Virus record (IMG/VR): IMGVR_UViG_3300027861_001552
Location: 1-22,364 of that record
Strand: one strand, 5' to 3'
DNA length: 22,364 nt
DNA from: a virus
In this document: in pieces, positions 1-6,745 of the stretch
Layout of the letters: every line of letters starts with the position of its first letter
Numbering within the stretch: the stretch's first letter is position 1
Made by a program: the position numbers and the translations under genes
The notes under the pieces: generated by a model
What the model was told of the DNA's origin: nothing
Databases searched by the model: none
What the model saw: the letters and a program-made list of their open reading frames with translations, nothing else

Positions 1-60
1 TATACCAGACTCTAACTCTTTAGCAACTTTACCTTCTTTGAGATTTAATAATATACCCAT
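1..60 (-). CDS. Partial late gene, N-terminus only, function unknown
   Basis: The ATG at 60-58 overlaps the stop codon of the upstream 178-aa gene in a TAATG arrangement, the same coupling used by most genes of this operon. Twenty codons are visible before the window edge, reading MGILLNLKEGKVAKELESGI. This is too little to assign a family. Its position after tail-associated genes suggests another virion or late gene, but that is inference from context only. No strong ribosome binding site precedes it, which fits translational coupling. Confidence 0.55.
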   Translation of the reverse strand, partial: MGILLNLKEGKVAKELESGI

Positions 61-596
61 TAACTTAGAGCAAGAACTAATCCAAGACTTACACCTGTAG
101 GTAATGCTGCAATCTGTGCATCTGTGTATGCTTTAATACTTTCTGAGCTAGCTACTTTTGTAGCAGCAGGACTTCCAAAACTATCATCATCTTGTAATAA
201 AGATGTTTGTATTGCACCGTCAGCAGTAACTTTAACTGCGTCTATTCTATCGTTAACATCTTCTATTTGTTGATGCACAACAGACATACGTACAGTTGTT
301 CCTACTTGATGATTAGGTGGTGTACCACCATATCTGCCTTCTACATCTCTTAAAACTGTTGTAAAACTTGTTGATGCAGATGCTTTAACTACGACAACTT
401 CTCTAGCACCAGAGTTGTCTGGGTCTATAACTAAATAAAACCATGTATCAGGTGTTCCAATAGTAGCATTAATTACTGTTGTACCGTTAGTAGTAGGTGC
501 AGATGATACAGTAAAAGATGTTGCAGCACTAGCTAAAATACTTCCAGAAATAGTTGATTCATAAAAGTTTACTATCTGTGTTTGTCTATCTGCCAT
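60..596 (-). CDS. Putative tail-associated or tail-fibre-like structural protein, 178 aa
   Basis: This 178-aa protein is rich in Ser, Thr, Ala and Val, as beta-rich phage structural proteins often are. The first ~90 residues look like a beta-sandwich repeat. They contain a segment with VLRDVEGRYGG and NHQVGTTVRM, resembling the 'residue-rich strand, R-G, H-x-x-G-x-x-V' pattern in many phage neck and tail proteins. It is followed by HQQIEDVNDRIDAV, a likely short helix or coiled coil. The C-terminal part has VASSESIKAYTDAQIAA, a pattern common in tail fibre proteins just before their distal domains. The gene starts one base inside the upstream gene's stop (CATAATGG), with GGAG about 7 bp upstream. 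It contains no cysteine. The structural assignment is by pattern and position; the exact role is unknown. Confidence 0.6.
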   Translation of the reverse strand: MADRQTQIVNFYESTISGSILASAATSFTVSSAPTTNGTTVINATIGTPDTWFYLVIDPDNSGAREVVVVKASASTSFTTVLRDVEGRYGGTPPNHQVGTTVRMSVVHQQIEDVNDRIDAVKVTADGAIQTSLLQDDDSFGSPAATKVASSESIKAYTDAQIAALPTGVSLGLVLALS

Positions 597-2593
597 TATG
601 CTCCGAACCTCATTATACCATAAGCTGCAATACCCGGTACGTTAATAGATGTTACATCGTCAAACGTAGGTTGTCTAGTACCACGTACAGTAATGATAGC
701 ATATTGTGTATCACTTCCTAGTACTTCATTAGTTTGTATTGGATAGCTTATTCTTTCTACTACACCACGTATTATTTCACGTGGTTCAAATATTTCTAAT
801 GTAGCAGAAGTACCTTCTTTTGCTTTTAGAGAAGCATACAATACATCTCCTAAACCTTTTACTTTCAAAGGTTTTCTATTAGGTCTCTCTACTCTATCAG
901 AAATATTTATAGGTATTTGTGCTACTACTAATTCTGGTCTAGCTAATGCACGAAATTGTACAGACTTGACTTTAGGAGTATCTATATTGTCTATACTTTT
1001 AAGTATTATTTTACCTATAATATATCGTGAAACTTCTGCTATTTGTTTTTCTACATCTCCTACACCAGACACTTGTGTTATAGCTGTAGCAAATGTTGCT
1101 GCTTCTGGTGTATCTAAATCTTCAAACTTTGTAGAATATTTTAAATCTACTTCTGTGTTTATCGGTAATGCAAATGTAGATATCTCTGCACCAACAAATT
1201 GTTTTTCTTCTGCTGTAAAGAAATCTGCTGCTGACATTAATAGATAACCTTCAGATACATATGTAGATTGTTCTTTATAAATGTCATTACCTGATAGAGA
1301 AACAATAAATTTAGCGTCTGCTTGTGTTACTCCTTGCATTAATCCTGTACCTGTGTAACTTAAATCTCTAGCCAAACCACCTGTTGGTAAGTAGTATCGC
1401 CACAAATTTACTTCATTAGTATTTTCTTTTACACCCATGTATACACTATCACGACTAACAAACATGGCATGTGGTGTTGCATCTATACTGTCATATATCC
1501 ATTCTTTAACTAGCTGTCTATTAGCTAATACATATAAATCATCTACAGCTACAAGTTGTGTTCTGTATAAACGACCTACACCTGTAGAATTACCACCTTC
1601 TTCTTTAGTTCCAAGAAATATAATTCCTTCTGATGCAGCTAAACTATGTACTTGTTCAAAAGGTATTTTTGTTTGTCCTTGATTAACAAATACACTACTT
1701 ACTAATTTAAAAGAATAAACATTGCCATCAGTACTTCCTGCTAATACAGCAGCTCCACCATCAATAATGCTTGTAAACTCATGTGTAGGTTCTACTTCTA
1801 CTATGCTATCTGCATCTTGTAAATCAGAAGCAGACCATGTTTTGTTAAACGGACTAGCTTCCCATATGTATTCAGCAGTACCATCATTACCTGTAATCCA
1901 TAGTCTGCTTTTAACAAACCATATACCAGTTAAACCACCAGAACTTGATTGTGCAGTAGTACGTACAGTCCAAGAAGAACCATCATATTCAATTAATTGT
2001 GACCCGGATGTACCATTAGCTGTTGTAAGAAATAAACTATTACCAAAAGCAGCTATACCTGTAAAGTTATGTGTTGCGTTGTTAGTTGTATTGTTTATTT
2101 CTATCCAGTTGTCACCATCATCTGTAGAGTAATAAACACTTGTGTTATCTGTTACCCATAATTTACCATCTGTAGTTTGTGCTATATAATTATTTGTACC
2201 CGCAAATTGTGTACTTGCTCCTCGTACATTAACATCAGCTGTCTGATGTAGTAAGTGTACGTGATAAGAAGTTTCATCATCTGCATGAAATACATCAACA
2301 CCTTTACTATCCCAATATCTGTTTACATCATCAGGTTGACCATTACTTCTATGTGCTGTATCTAATCCCTGACCTGACCTAAAATTATTTCTAGAGTATA
2401 TACGACCAAGGTTTGAAGTAAAGTCTTCAGGATTTTGTTTAACATTAATACCTGCTTCTTCTACTTCGGATGATTGTATAGTCATTTGTACATTAGGACC
2501 AATAGCAGTTCTTAATAATACATCGTCTAATTTAATGTCATATCCGTATTGTTTAGGTTTACTAACTATAGATGTTGTTGCAACTCTAGGCAT
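596..2593 (-). CDS. Putative tail protein with beta-propeller-like repeats, 665 aa
   Basis: The 665-aa product is beta-rich. Its middle (about residues 130-420) alternates short strands of the kind LWVTDN, VYYSTDDGDNWIEI, LFLTTANG, LWITGNDG and VLAGSTDGNVYSF. Residues 156-163 (STDDGDNW) fit the Asp-box (BNR) pattern S-x-D-x-G-x-x-W found at the turns of sialidase-like beta-propellers. The N-terminus has NPEDFTSNLGRIYSRNNFRSGQGLD, resembling the start of other phage tail proteins that line or cap the tail. The C-terminal ~200 residues look like a separate domain involved in assembly. No catalytic set is obvious, so a role in tail structure or host surface binding is more likely than an enzyme. 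It overlaps both neighbours by one base (TAATG). It is cysteine-free. The tail assignment is inferred from fold-like pattern and position. Confidence 0.6.
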   Translation of the reverse strand: MPRVATTSIVSKPKQYGYDIKLDDVLLRTAIGPNVQMTIQSSEVEEAGINVKQNPEDFTSNLGRIYSRNNFRSGQGLDTAHRSNGQPDDVNRYWDSKGVDVFHADDETSYHVHLLHQTADVNVRGASTQFAGTNNYIAQTTDGKLWVTDNTSVYYSTDDGDNWIEINNTTNNATHNFTGIAAFGNSLFLTTANGTSGSQLIEYDGSSWTVRTTAQSSSGGLTGIWFVKSRLWITGNDGTAEYIWEASPFNKTWSASDLQDADSIVEVEPTHEFTSIIDGGAAVLAGSTDGNVYSFKLVSSVFVNQGQTKIPFEQVHSLAASEGIIFLGTKEEGGNSTGVGRLYRTQLVAVDDLYVLANRQLVKEWIYDSIDATPHAMFVSRDSVYMGVKENTNEVNLWRYYLPTGGLARDLSYTGTGLMQGVTQADAKFIVSLSGNDIYKEQSTYVSEGYLLMSAADFFTAEEKQFVGAEISTFALPINTEVDLKYSTKFEDLDTPEAATFATAITQVSGVGDVEKQIAEVSRYIIGKIILKSIDNIDTPKVKSVQFRALARPELVVAQIPINISDRVERPNRKPLKVKGLGDVLYASLKAKEGTSATLEIFEPREIIRGVVERISYPIQTNEVLGSDTQYAIITVRGTRQPTFDDVTSINVPGIAAYGIMRFGA

Positions 2594-3588
2594 TATGCAC
2601 CCGGATAGTTGATGCTATTCATTGATACAGGTTCTGGAAACCTAGCTCTTAAATCTTTTCTAGCTTGTTGTATAAGCAGTTGTTGATATTGTAATAAACT
2701 ATTTCTTATTTGATTAGAACTACCTATAGGTGCATTTTGTACAGCTAACTGGTCAGTAAGATATTTAGCATCTAATGTACCTATATCTTTTCCTGCAACC
2801 ATTTGTGCAGCAACTCCTGCCATAATAATTGGTTCATATTCATTTTCTAAACCAACAGCAGCTAATGTTGTTGTCTCATCTGCAGGTTCTACAAATTTCT
2901 TTTTAAAAGATATGTACATTGTTTTACCAGAAGATATACCAAAATTTTGTAACGCGTGTACTACAGACGGACCACCTGTATAGGTAAGTGTAACTGAAGA
3001 ACCTGCATCATTTGTATATGTAAATGGATTAGGTAAGTCAACTAATTGTACAGACACACCTCTAAATTGTGAACCTGTTTCATCTTGTCCTGCATCGTAG
3101 TCTGTGTATTGTGATATAGCTTTGATTGGTGTAACTAAGTAATTATCTGTGGCACCATCTAATATATTAATACCGCTTTTAGCAGTTATTGTTTGTGTTT
3201 CTACAGCAAATAATGTTGGATATAAATTTTCTATTTGGTCTACGATTGCATCATATACAGCTTGTCTTGTAAACGTAGGTGATACTTTGATAATATCTCC
3301 TGCAGAATGTGCAGTTTTTGTAGTTCCTCTAGCACCTCTAGTTACAGTAATTTCATTGTTAACTGTATTGAGTGCAGTTGTATACATTAATTCTTTATTA
3401 ATTTCTATAACTGTTCCTGCACCTAATGCATCTTCTTCTTCACTAGAAAACAAATTATCATCGTATGCGAGTGTTGTTGCAGTTGAATCAATTCCACCTG
3501 TTAGATAAGAGTAACTTTCTAAATTGTCAGGTGCTTCAAGGTATTCTCTATAAACCCTATTTACTAGGTCTCCTATAGTGGTACTCAT
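2593..3588 (-). CDS. Putative neck / head-to-tail adaptor protein, 331 aa
   Basis: This 331-aa protein starts with IGDLVNRVYREYLEAPDN. It is followed by a beta-strand domain of about 80 residues with EEEDALGAGTVIEINKELM and VTRGARGTTKTAHSAGDII, then FTRQAVYDAIVDQIENLYPTLF. I recognise this order (short helix, 'residue-rich beta domain ending in R-G-x-x-G-T-x-x-x-x-H-x-x-G', then a helix) from proteins encoded after the capsid in actinobacteriophages and other phages, usually annotated as head-tail connector or structural protein. The C-terminal ~80 residues are helical and Gln-rich, ending in RARFPEPVSMNSINYPGA. The gene begins 9 bp after its upstream neighbour's stop and overlaps the next gene by one base. 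The start is chosen for the AAGGGG sequence upstream. The function is inferred from position and family memory. Confidence 0.6.
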   Translation of the reverse strand: MSTTIGDLVNRVYREYLEAPDNLESYSYLTGGIDSTATTLAYDDNLFSSEEEDALGAGTVIEINKELMYTTALNTVNNEITVTRGARGTTKTAHSAGDIIKVSPTFTRQAVYDAIVDQIENLYPTLFAVETQTITAKSGINILDGATDNYLVTPIKAISQYTDYDAGQDETGSQFRGVSVQLVDLPNPFTYTNDAGSSVTLTYTGGPSVVHALQNFGISSGKTMYISFKKKFVEPADETTTLAAVGLENEYEPIIMAGVAAQMVAGKDIGTLDAKYLTDQLAVQNAPIGSSNQIRNSLLQYQQLLIQQARKDLRARFPEPVSMNSINYPGA

Positions 3589-3597
3589 TTATACCCC

Positions 3598-3942
3598 TTA
3601 AGCAGCTCTAAATATTAATGTTATTTTTCTGTCTGCAGCTTCTGTGCTTCCGGATGTAACTCTTACAAAACCTGATGATGCAAAAGCCCAACCACTAGGG
3701 TCAACTCTAACTGCGTCACCTGCAGTAATTGTATAAGATACTTCTGTACCGTCTGTTTCCACAACATCGTACCATGTACTTCCGTCTAATGAAAAGTCAA
3801 CTGTTAATGCTGAACCTGTCATAGTACCGGGAAAAATAATTCCTGATAATAACATACCATCAGTACTTATTCCTGATGAATTGTTAGCATCTGCAGATAC
3901 ATCTATTGTTACACTTTTAGCTATTGATTTACTTAAACTCAT
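3598..3942 (-). CDS. Small beta-rich virion protein, possible head decoration, 114 aa
   Basis: The protein of 114 aa sits directly after the major capsid gene, the usual place of a decoration or head-stabilising protein. Its sequence reads as an all-beta domain. It has the typical strands of phage minor structural proteins: SALTVDFSLDGSTWYDVVETDG, then VRVDPSGWAFASSGFVRVTSGST and RKITLIFRAA. The D-G-S-T-W-Y turn is common in immunoglobulin- or jelly-roll-like phage surface domains. The short N-terminus (MSLSKSIAKSVTIDV) may be an arm. The ATG follows an AGGAG sequence. There is no cysteine and no membrane segment. A decoration role is inferred from position; it could instead be a neck or tail component. 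Confidence 0.55.
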   Translation of the reverse strand: MSLSKSIAKSVTIDVSADANNSSGISTDGMLLSGIIFPGTMTGSALTVDFSLDGSTWYDVVETDGTEVSYTITAGDAVRVDPSGWAFASSGFVRVTSGSTEAADRKITLIFRAA

Positions 3943-3961
3943 AATCTCCTACTTTAGCAGA

Positions 3962-3994
3962 ACTTTAGGGGGAAGGTGGATTCCCCCATAAAGT
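3962..3994 (-). terminator. Strong stem-loop between capsid gene and next gene; possible attenuator
   Basis: The arms ACTTTA+GGGGGAA (3962-3974) and TTCCCCC+A+TAAAGT (3981-3994) form a 13-bp stem with a single bulged base and a 6-base loop. It lies in the 66-base gap after the capsid stop codon. No U-run follows on the minus strand, so it is not a classic intrinsic terminator. It could reduce read-through or protect the capsid mRNA 3' end, giving more capsid than downstream product. The structure is seen directly; the function is inference. Confidence 0.5.
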
Positions 3995-4008
3995 TCAATA
4001 CTTATCTA

Positions 4009-5040
4009 TTAAGCAATGTCGGCAATTTCACAATGGTATTGTGGAGGACCGAAGTCAAATCCCATTTCCATGTAAACTGCTTTACCCATTCTTGCATTGT
4101 CGGCTTGGTCTAAGTCTCTTATGAAGACTGTTCCCTTGCCCGGAATGTTCAAGAAGATAGGTGCAACATATGCCATATCTACAATAAATGCTTTGTTAGC
4201 AGGTAAGTAGTCAGACAAAGCCAATCCCATAGCTCCGAATGGAGTTACGATAGTGTCAATGTCAACACCTCCGACATTTCTGTCTCTAGGTAGAATACCG
4301 CCTGTTAAAGCACCTGATACTGTTGGGTTAACAAGTTCTTTGTTAAGGTCCAACAACATTGCAGGAGAAATAAATAATACTGGTTCTCTTAATGGAGCGC
4401 CTGCATCATATAGTTTCTTCATAGCACCTGCTACTGTGTCCCAATGTATTTTTTGGTCTGCACCGGTACCATCGCCTGAAGCATCGTTAAAATAAACGTT
4501 ACCTCCAGTAAGGTTACAATGAGCATCTAAGCCCCTCATTTGCCTACTAGCTGCTGTTCCGTCTGCAAAGGTACCATTAAATGCTTGGAACTCTGCTTTT
4601 TTTGCGACTAACTCTAGAACTAACTGAAGTTGTTCAGCCATTTCATCATTAACAGGGTTAGTACCCTCTAATGCGAGTTTGTCAATACTGTTCTTATAGT
4701 TCGCTGCCAAGTCAAACGGCACAATCTCTCCATAAGCTGCTTGAGCAGTAAAGGTTAACTGTACTGCTTCATGAAATATCTCAAGTACACCTTGGATAGC
4801 AGAACGTGAGCGACCATTATAGTTAGGTGCGCCACCTTCTGTTCCCGGTGTTACGGAAGATACTGTAGCATTATCAATCGTTTGGAACTGGAAGAATGTG
4901 CTATTGATAGCTTTTCCTCCGGTAAGTCCTCCGGATGCTGATAATAATGGAGTTCTATGTGGTGTGACTTTGAACAACTCGCCTGTAAAGTTGTTAATCT
5001 CACTTGCTGAGATTGGATTAGGGCTACTTATAACGCCCAT
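4009..5040 (-). CDS. Major capsid protein (HK97-fold, SU10/DUF5309-like), 343 aa
   Basis: The 343-aa product matches the expected size and position of a major capsid protein, right after a scaffold. The N-terminus contains NNFTGELFKVTPHRTPLLSA, followed by a glycine-rich stretch and FFQFQTIDNATVSSVTPGTEGG. This is the pattern I associate with the DUF5309/SU10-type capsid family. The middle holds long helices (about 120-155, EMAEQLQLVLELVAKKAEFQAF) that fit the HK97 spine helix region. The C-terminal part (GVDIDTIVTPFGAMGLALSDYLP, then KAFIVDMAYVAPIFL) resembles the A-domain strands. It has the strongest ribosome binding site in the late operon, AGGAGG about 6 bp before the ATG, as expected for the most abundant virion protein. 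It carries two cysteines (in AHCNLTGG and YHCEIADIA). Confidence is high for capsid, moderate for the family name. Confidence 0.85.
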   Translation of the reverse strand: MGVISSPNPISASEINNFTGELFKVTPHRTPLLSASGGLTGGKAINSTFFQFQTIDNATVSSVTPGTEGGAPNYNGRSRSAIQGVLEIFHEAVQLTFTAQAAYGEIVPFDLAANYKNSIDKLALEGTNPVNDEMAEQLQLVLELVAKKAEFQAFNGTFADGTAASRQMRGLDAHCNLTGGNVYFNDASGDGTGADQKIHWDTVAGAMKKLYDAGAPLREPVLFISPAMLLDLNKELVNPTVSGALTGGILPRDRNVGGVDIDTIVTPFGAMGLALSDYLPANKAFIVDMAYVAPIFLNIPGKGTVFIRDLDQADNARMGKAVYMEMGFDFGPPQYHCEIADIA

Positions 5041-5080
5041 AATTACCTCCTACATAATTACTCGTACTTATACTAAATTT

Positions 5081-5566
5081 TTATAGATTCTTTTGAGCTT
5101 CCATTATGTTGAGTTTGGCTCTAATACTGTCTTTAGTATTACCGCTTTCCGCAACCTTTTGTAAAACTTCTAAAGCATCTTTGGGTACAACTGATTGTGA
5201 ACTACTTTCAAGTGCTTCTACTCTAGCGCGTGCATCACTTTGAATTACAGCTTCCTGAACTGGTTGTGGTGCCTGTCCTGAAACACCTGTTGGTTCATAG
5301 CCATACTCTTGCTTTGCAAAATCTAAAAGAGAGTCTTGATTTACTTCTCCTTTATACACTTGCTTTAATGCTTTACCAAACCCTGCGTTAGGGTCTAAGC
5401 CAATTCCTGTTACAGCAGTTTCTAATTTCTCCTGTTCATACATTGCTAACTTAGCTTTTAAATCTGCATTCTCGTCTTCTTGCGATTTAATTTTCTGACG
5501 CATTTGTTTAGCACCGGAAGATTCATTAATAGTTTCTTCGCCTGCATCTGTATAGTCATCTGTCAT
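5081..5566 (-). CDS. Capsid scaffolding protein, 161 aa
   Basis: This is an acidic protein of 161 aa immediately upstream of the capsid gene. Residues about 18-48 (AKQMRQKIKSQEDENADLKAKLAMYEQEKL) form a clear heptad-type coiled coil. The flanking parts are low in hydrophobics, and the C-terminus is basic and helical (SIRAKLNIMEAQKNL), as in many phage scaffolds whose C-terminal helix binds the capsid. The start is set at the ATG at 5566 and not the in-frame GTG 15 bases further upstream, because the sequence AGGAGG lies just before this ATG and would be inside the gene if the GTG were used. It follows the structured non-coding element at 5597-5749 and precedes the capsid gene by 40 bp. It should be needed transiently during procapsid assembly. 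Confidence 0.8.
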   Translation of the reverse strand: MTDDYTDAGEETINESSGAKQMRQKIKSQEDENADLKAKLAMYEQEKLETAVTGIGLDPNAGFGKALKQVYKGEVNQDSLLDFAKQEYGYEPTGVSGQAPQPVQEAVIQSDARARVEALESSSQSVVPKDALEVLQKVAESGNTKDSIRAKLNIMEAQKNL

Positions 5567-5596
5567 TTCGTACCTCCTCACAGTATTACCCTTGCA

Positions 5597-5749
5597 GTTA
5601 GACCCTGTGGATGTCTAACGTGGGACTACAGACCACACTTGACTTTAGTTACTGTAGCTCTAGCTAAAGTCCTTTACTCTACGAATTTAAGTACAAGATT
5701 TTGACGTAGGACCAAAATCTGATTGCAGGTCTTTAAGCGGACCACGCAA
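5597..5749 (-). ncRNA. Array of five consecutive stem-loops upstream of the scaffold gene (structured leader or small RNA)
   Basis: Almost the whole stretch can pair locally. In minus-strand order: 5749-5723, arms TTGC..GGTC / GACC..GCAA with an 8-base loop; 5720-5696, arms AGATTTTG / CAAAATCT with a 9-base loop; 5671-5641, arms GACTTTAG / CTAAAGTC with a 15-base loop; 5636-5620, arms GTGG / CCAC with a 9-base loop; 5619-5597, arms GTTAGAC / GTCTAAC with a 9-base loop. Two loops are complementary: CTACAG in the third and CTGTAG in the fourth. CTACG in the second loop can pair with CGTAG just downstream. No open reading frame was found here. A TATAAT box lies just upstream. I do not recognise a known RNA family. 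It may control scaffold and capsid translation, be a processing site, or be a free small RNA. Confidence 0.45.
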
Positions 5750-5762
5750 CGCTATACATATT

Positions 5763-5790
5763 ATTATACACTAATCTTCTAAAAGTCCAA
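5763..5790 (-). promoter_or_regulatory. Putative promoter for the scaffold-capsid genes and structured leader
   Basis: On the minus strand a perfect TATAAT (5768-5763) is preceded after 16 bp by TTGGAC (5790-5785), which matches only three bases of the -35 consensus. It lies across the 3' end of the upstream 324-aa gene. A start about 7 bases downstream (near 5756) would place the first stem-loop of the leader at the very 5' end of the transcript. The -10 match is visible; activity is inferred. Confidence 0.4.
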
Positions 5791-6745
5791 CTACTTCGCC
5801 TGTTTGTGTAGATGCTGCGCCTAGTTGTGTACCACCTGCAGATTGTATTTCAGCTTGAATACGTTGTAATCTTTGTTGTGATGTAACGTCACCTAATGCT
5901 GCTTCTTCTAGTGTTTCTAATTCTACTTCTCTACCTACTGTAGATGCAGCTTGCATAAAGCCAGTTGCTTGTTCATATACCTGTGCTGCTTGTTGTGTAG
6001 TTAATCCTGCTTTTCTAAGTTCTTCAAATCTAGCAAATGATTGTGTAAACCCTCTAATACTTGCTTGTGCTTGTAATTGTAGAGTTTGTATGTCACCTTT
6101 AAGTACTTTATCTGATATGTCTGGGTCAAGTAATGCACCAAATATAGTAGGTTGGTCTAATTCAATTCCAAATCGGTCTCTATATAAACGTTCTACTTCT
6201 GGTATTTGGTCTACCACTTGATTGTATACAAGGTCAACTCTTTGTTGAAACTCTGCTGCAGATACTTCTCCACTTATTAGTTCATTAAATTTATTTTCAA
6301 ATTCTGTCATATCTGTTATGTCTACTTCTCTTAATGTTTCTGCGTAACTAGCTTTAGTAGATAACATTTCAGCTTCAGACATAATTAAACTACCATCATC
6401 TCTTTGTAAGAAACCAAACTCTTTTTTCCATGAAGGTTTAGTTCTAACTTCAGCTATAGCTAATGTTGTATCATCATATTTAATCCAAGCATTTGCATAG
6501 TCTTTTAATACAGCTTCAGGAAAAAAACTAAATAGACTTCTTGCAACTGCCATAGCTGCGTCTGTATTTGGAGCAGGTTGACTAGTTCCTGCATCACTAG
6601 GAGCAGTTGTACTCCATCCATCAGCAAGTTTTCTGTTTAATTCAGAAGCACTTTCACCTTCACGTCTTCCCTCTTGTGCAGTTTGTACTTGACCATTTTT
6701 ATAAATAGTTACTTGATTGTTTGTACCTTCTACTATAGCTGCCAT
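5771..6745 (-). CDS. Putative internal virion protein, 324 aa
   Basis: No family is recognised with certainty. The 324-aa product is mostly helical. It has a Ser/Ala/Pro-rich linker around residues 45-65 and a short hydrophobic stretch MAVARSLFSFFPEAVLKDYA (about 65-84). The rest is long amphipathic helices rich in Glu and Gln (for example 215-300). The segment VYNQVVDQIPEVERLY (173-188) echoes YYNSVVDQV in the neighbouring 405-aa protein. The C-terminus is Gln/Gly/Thr rich and probably flexible. There is no cysteine. It starts one base inside the stop of the upstream gene, and its 3' end carries the promoter for the scaffold transcript. It is one of five consecutive large proteins between portal and scaffold. 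A virion component, possibly packaged with or ejected with the DNA, is the best inference. Confidence 0.5.
   Translation of the reverse strand: MAAIVEGTNNQVTIYKNGQVQTAQEGRREGESASELNRKLADGWSTTAPSDAGTSQPAPNTDAAMAVARSLFSFFPEAVLKDYANAWIKYDDTTLAIAEVRTKPSWKKEFGFLQRDDGSLIMSEAEMLSTKASYAETLREVDITDMTEFENKFNELISGEVSAAEFQQRVDLVYNQVVDQIPEVERLYRDRFGIELDQPTIFGALLDPDISDKVLKGDIQTLQLQAQASIRGFTQSFARFEELRKAGLTTQQAAQVYEQATGFMQAASTVGREVELETLEEAALGDVTSQQRLQRIQAEIQSAGGTQLGAASTQTGEVVGLLED

Noticed and set aside
966-2132. Plus-strand reading frames of 81-136 codons inside the minus-strand tail gene
   Set aside because: They lie fully inside a longer gene in the opposite direction, have no ribosome binding site in context and give low-complexity Ser/Leu/Val-rich products typical of antisense shadows.
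5567-5581. GTG start giving the scaffold five extra residues
   Set aside because: It would bury the AGGAGG ribosome binding site inside the gene. The ATG at 5566 lies at the normal distance from that site.
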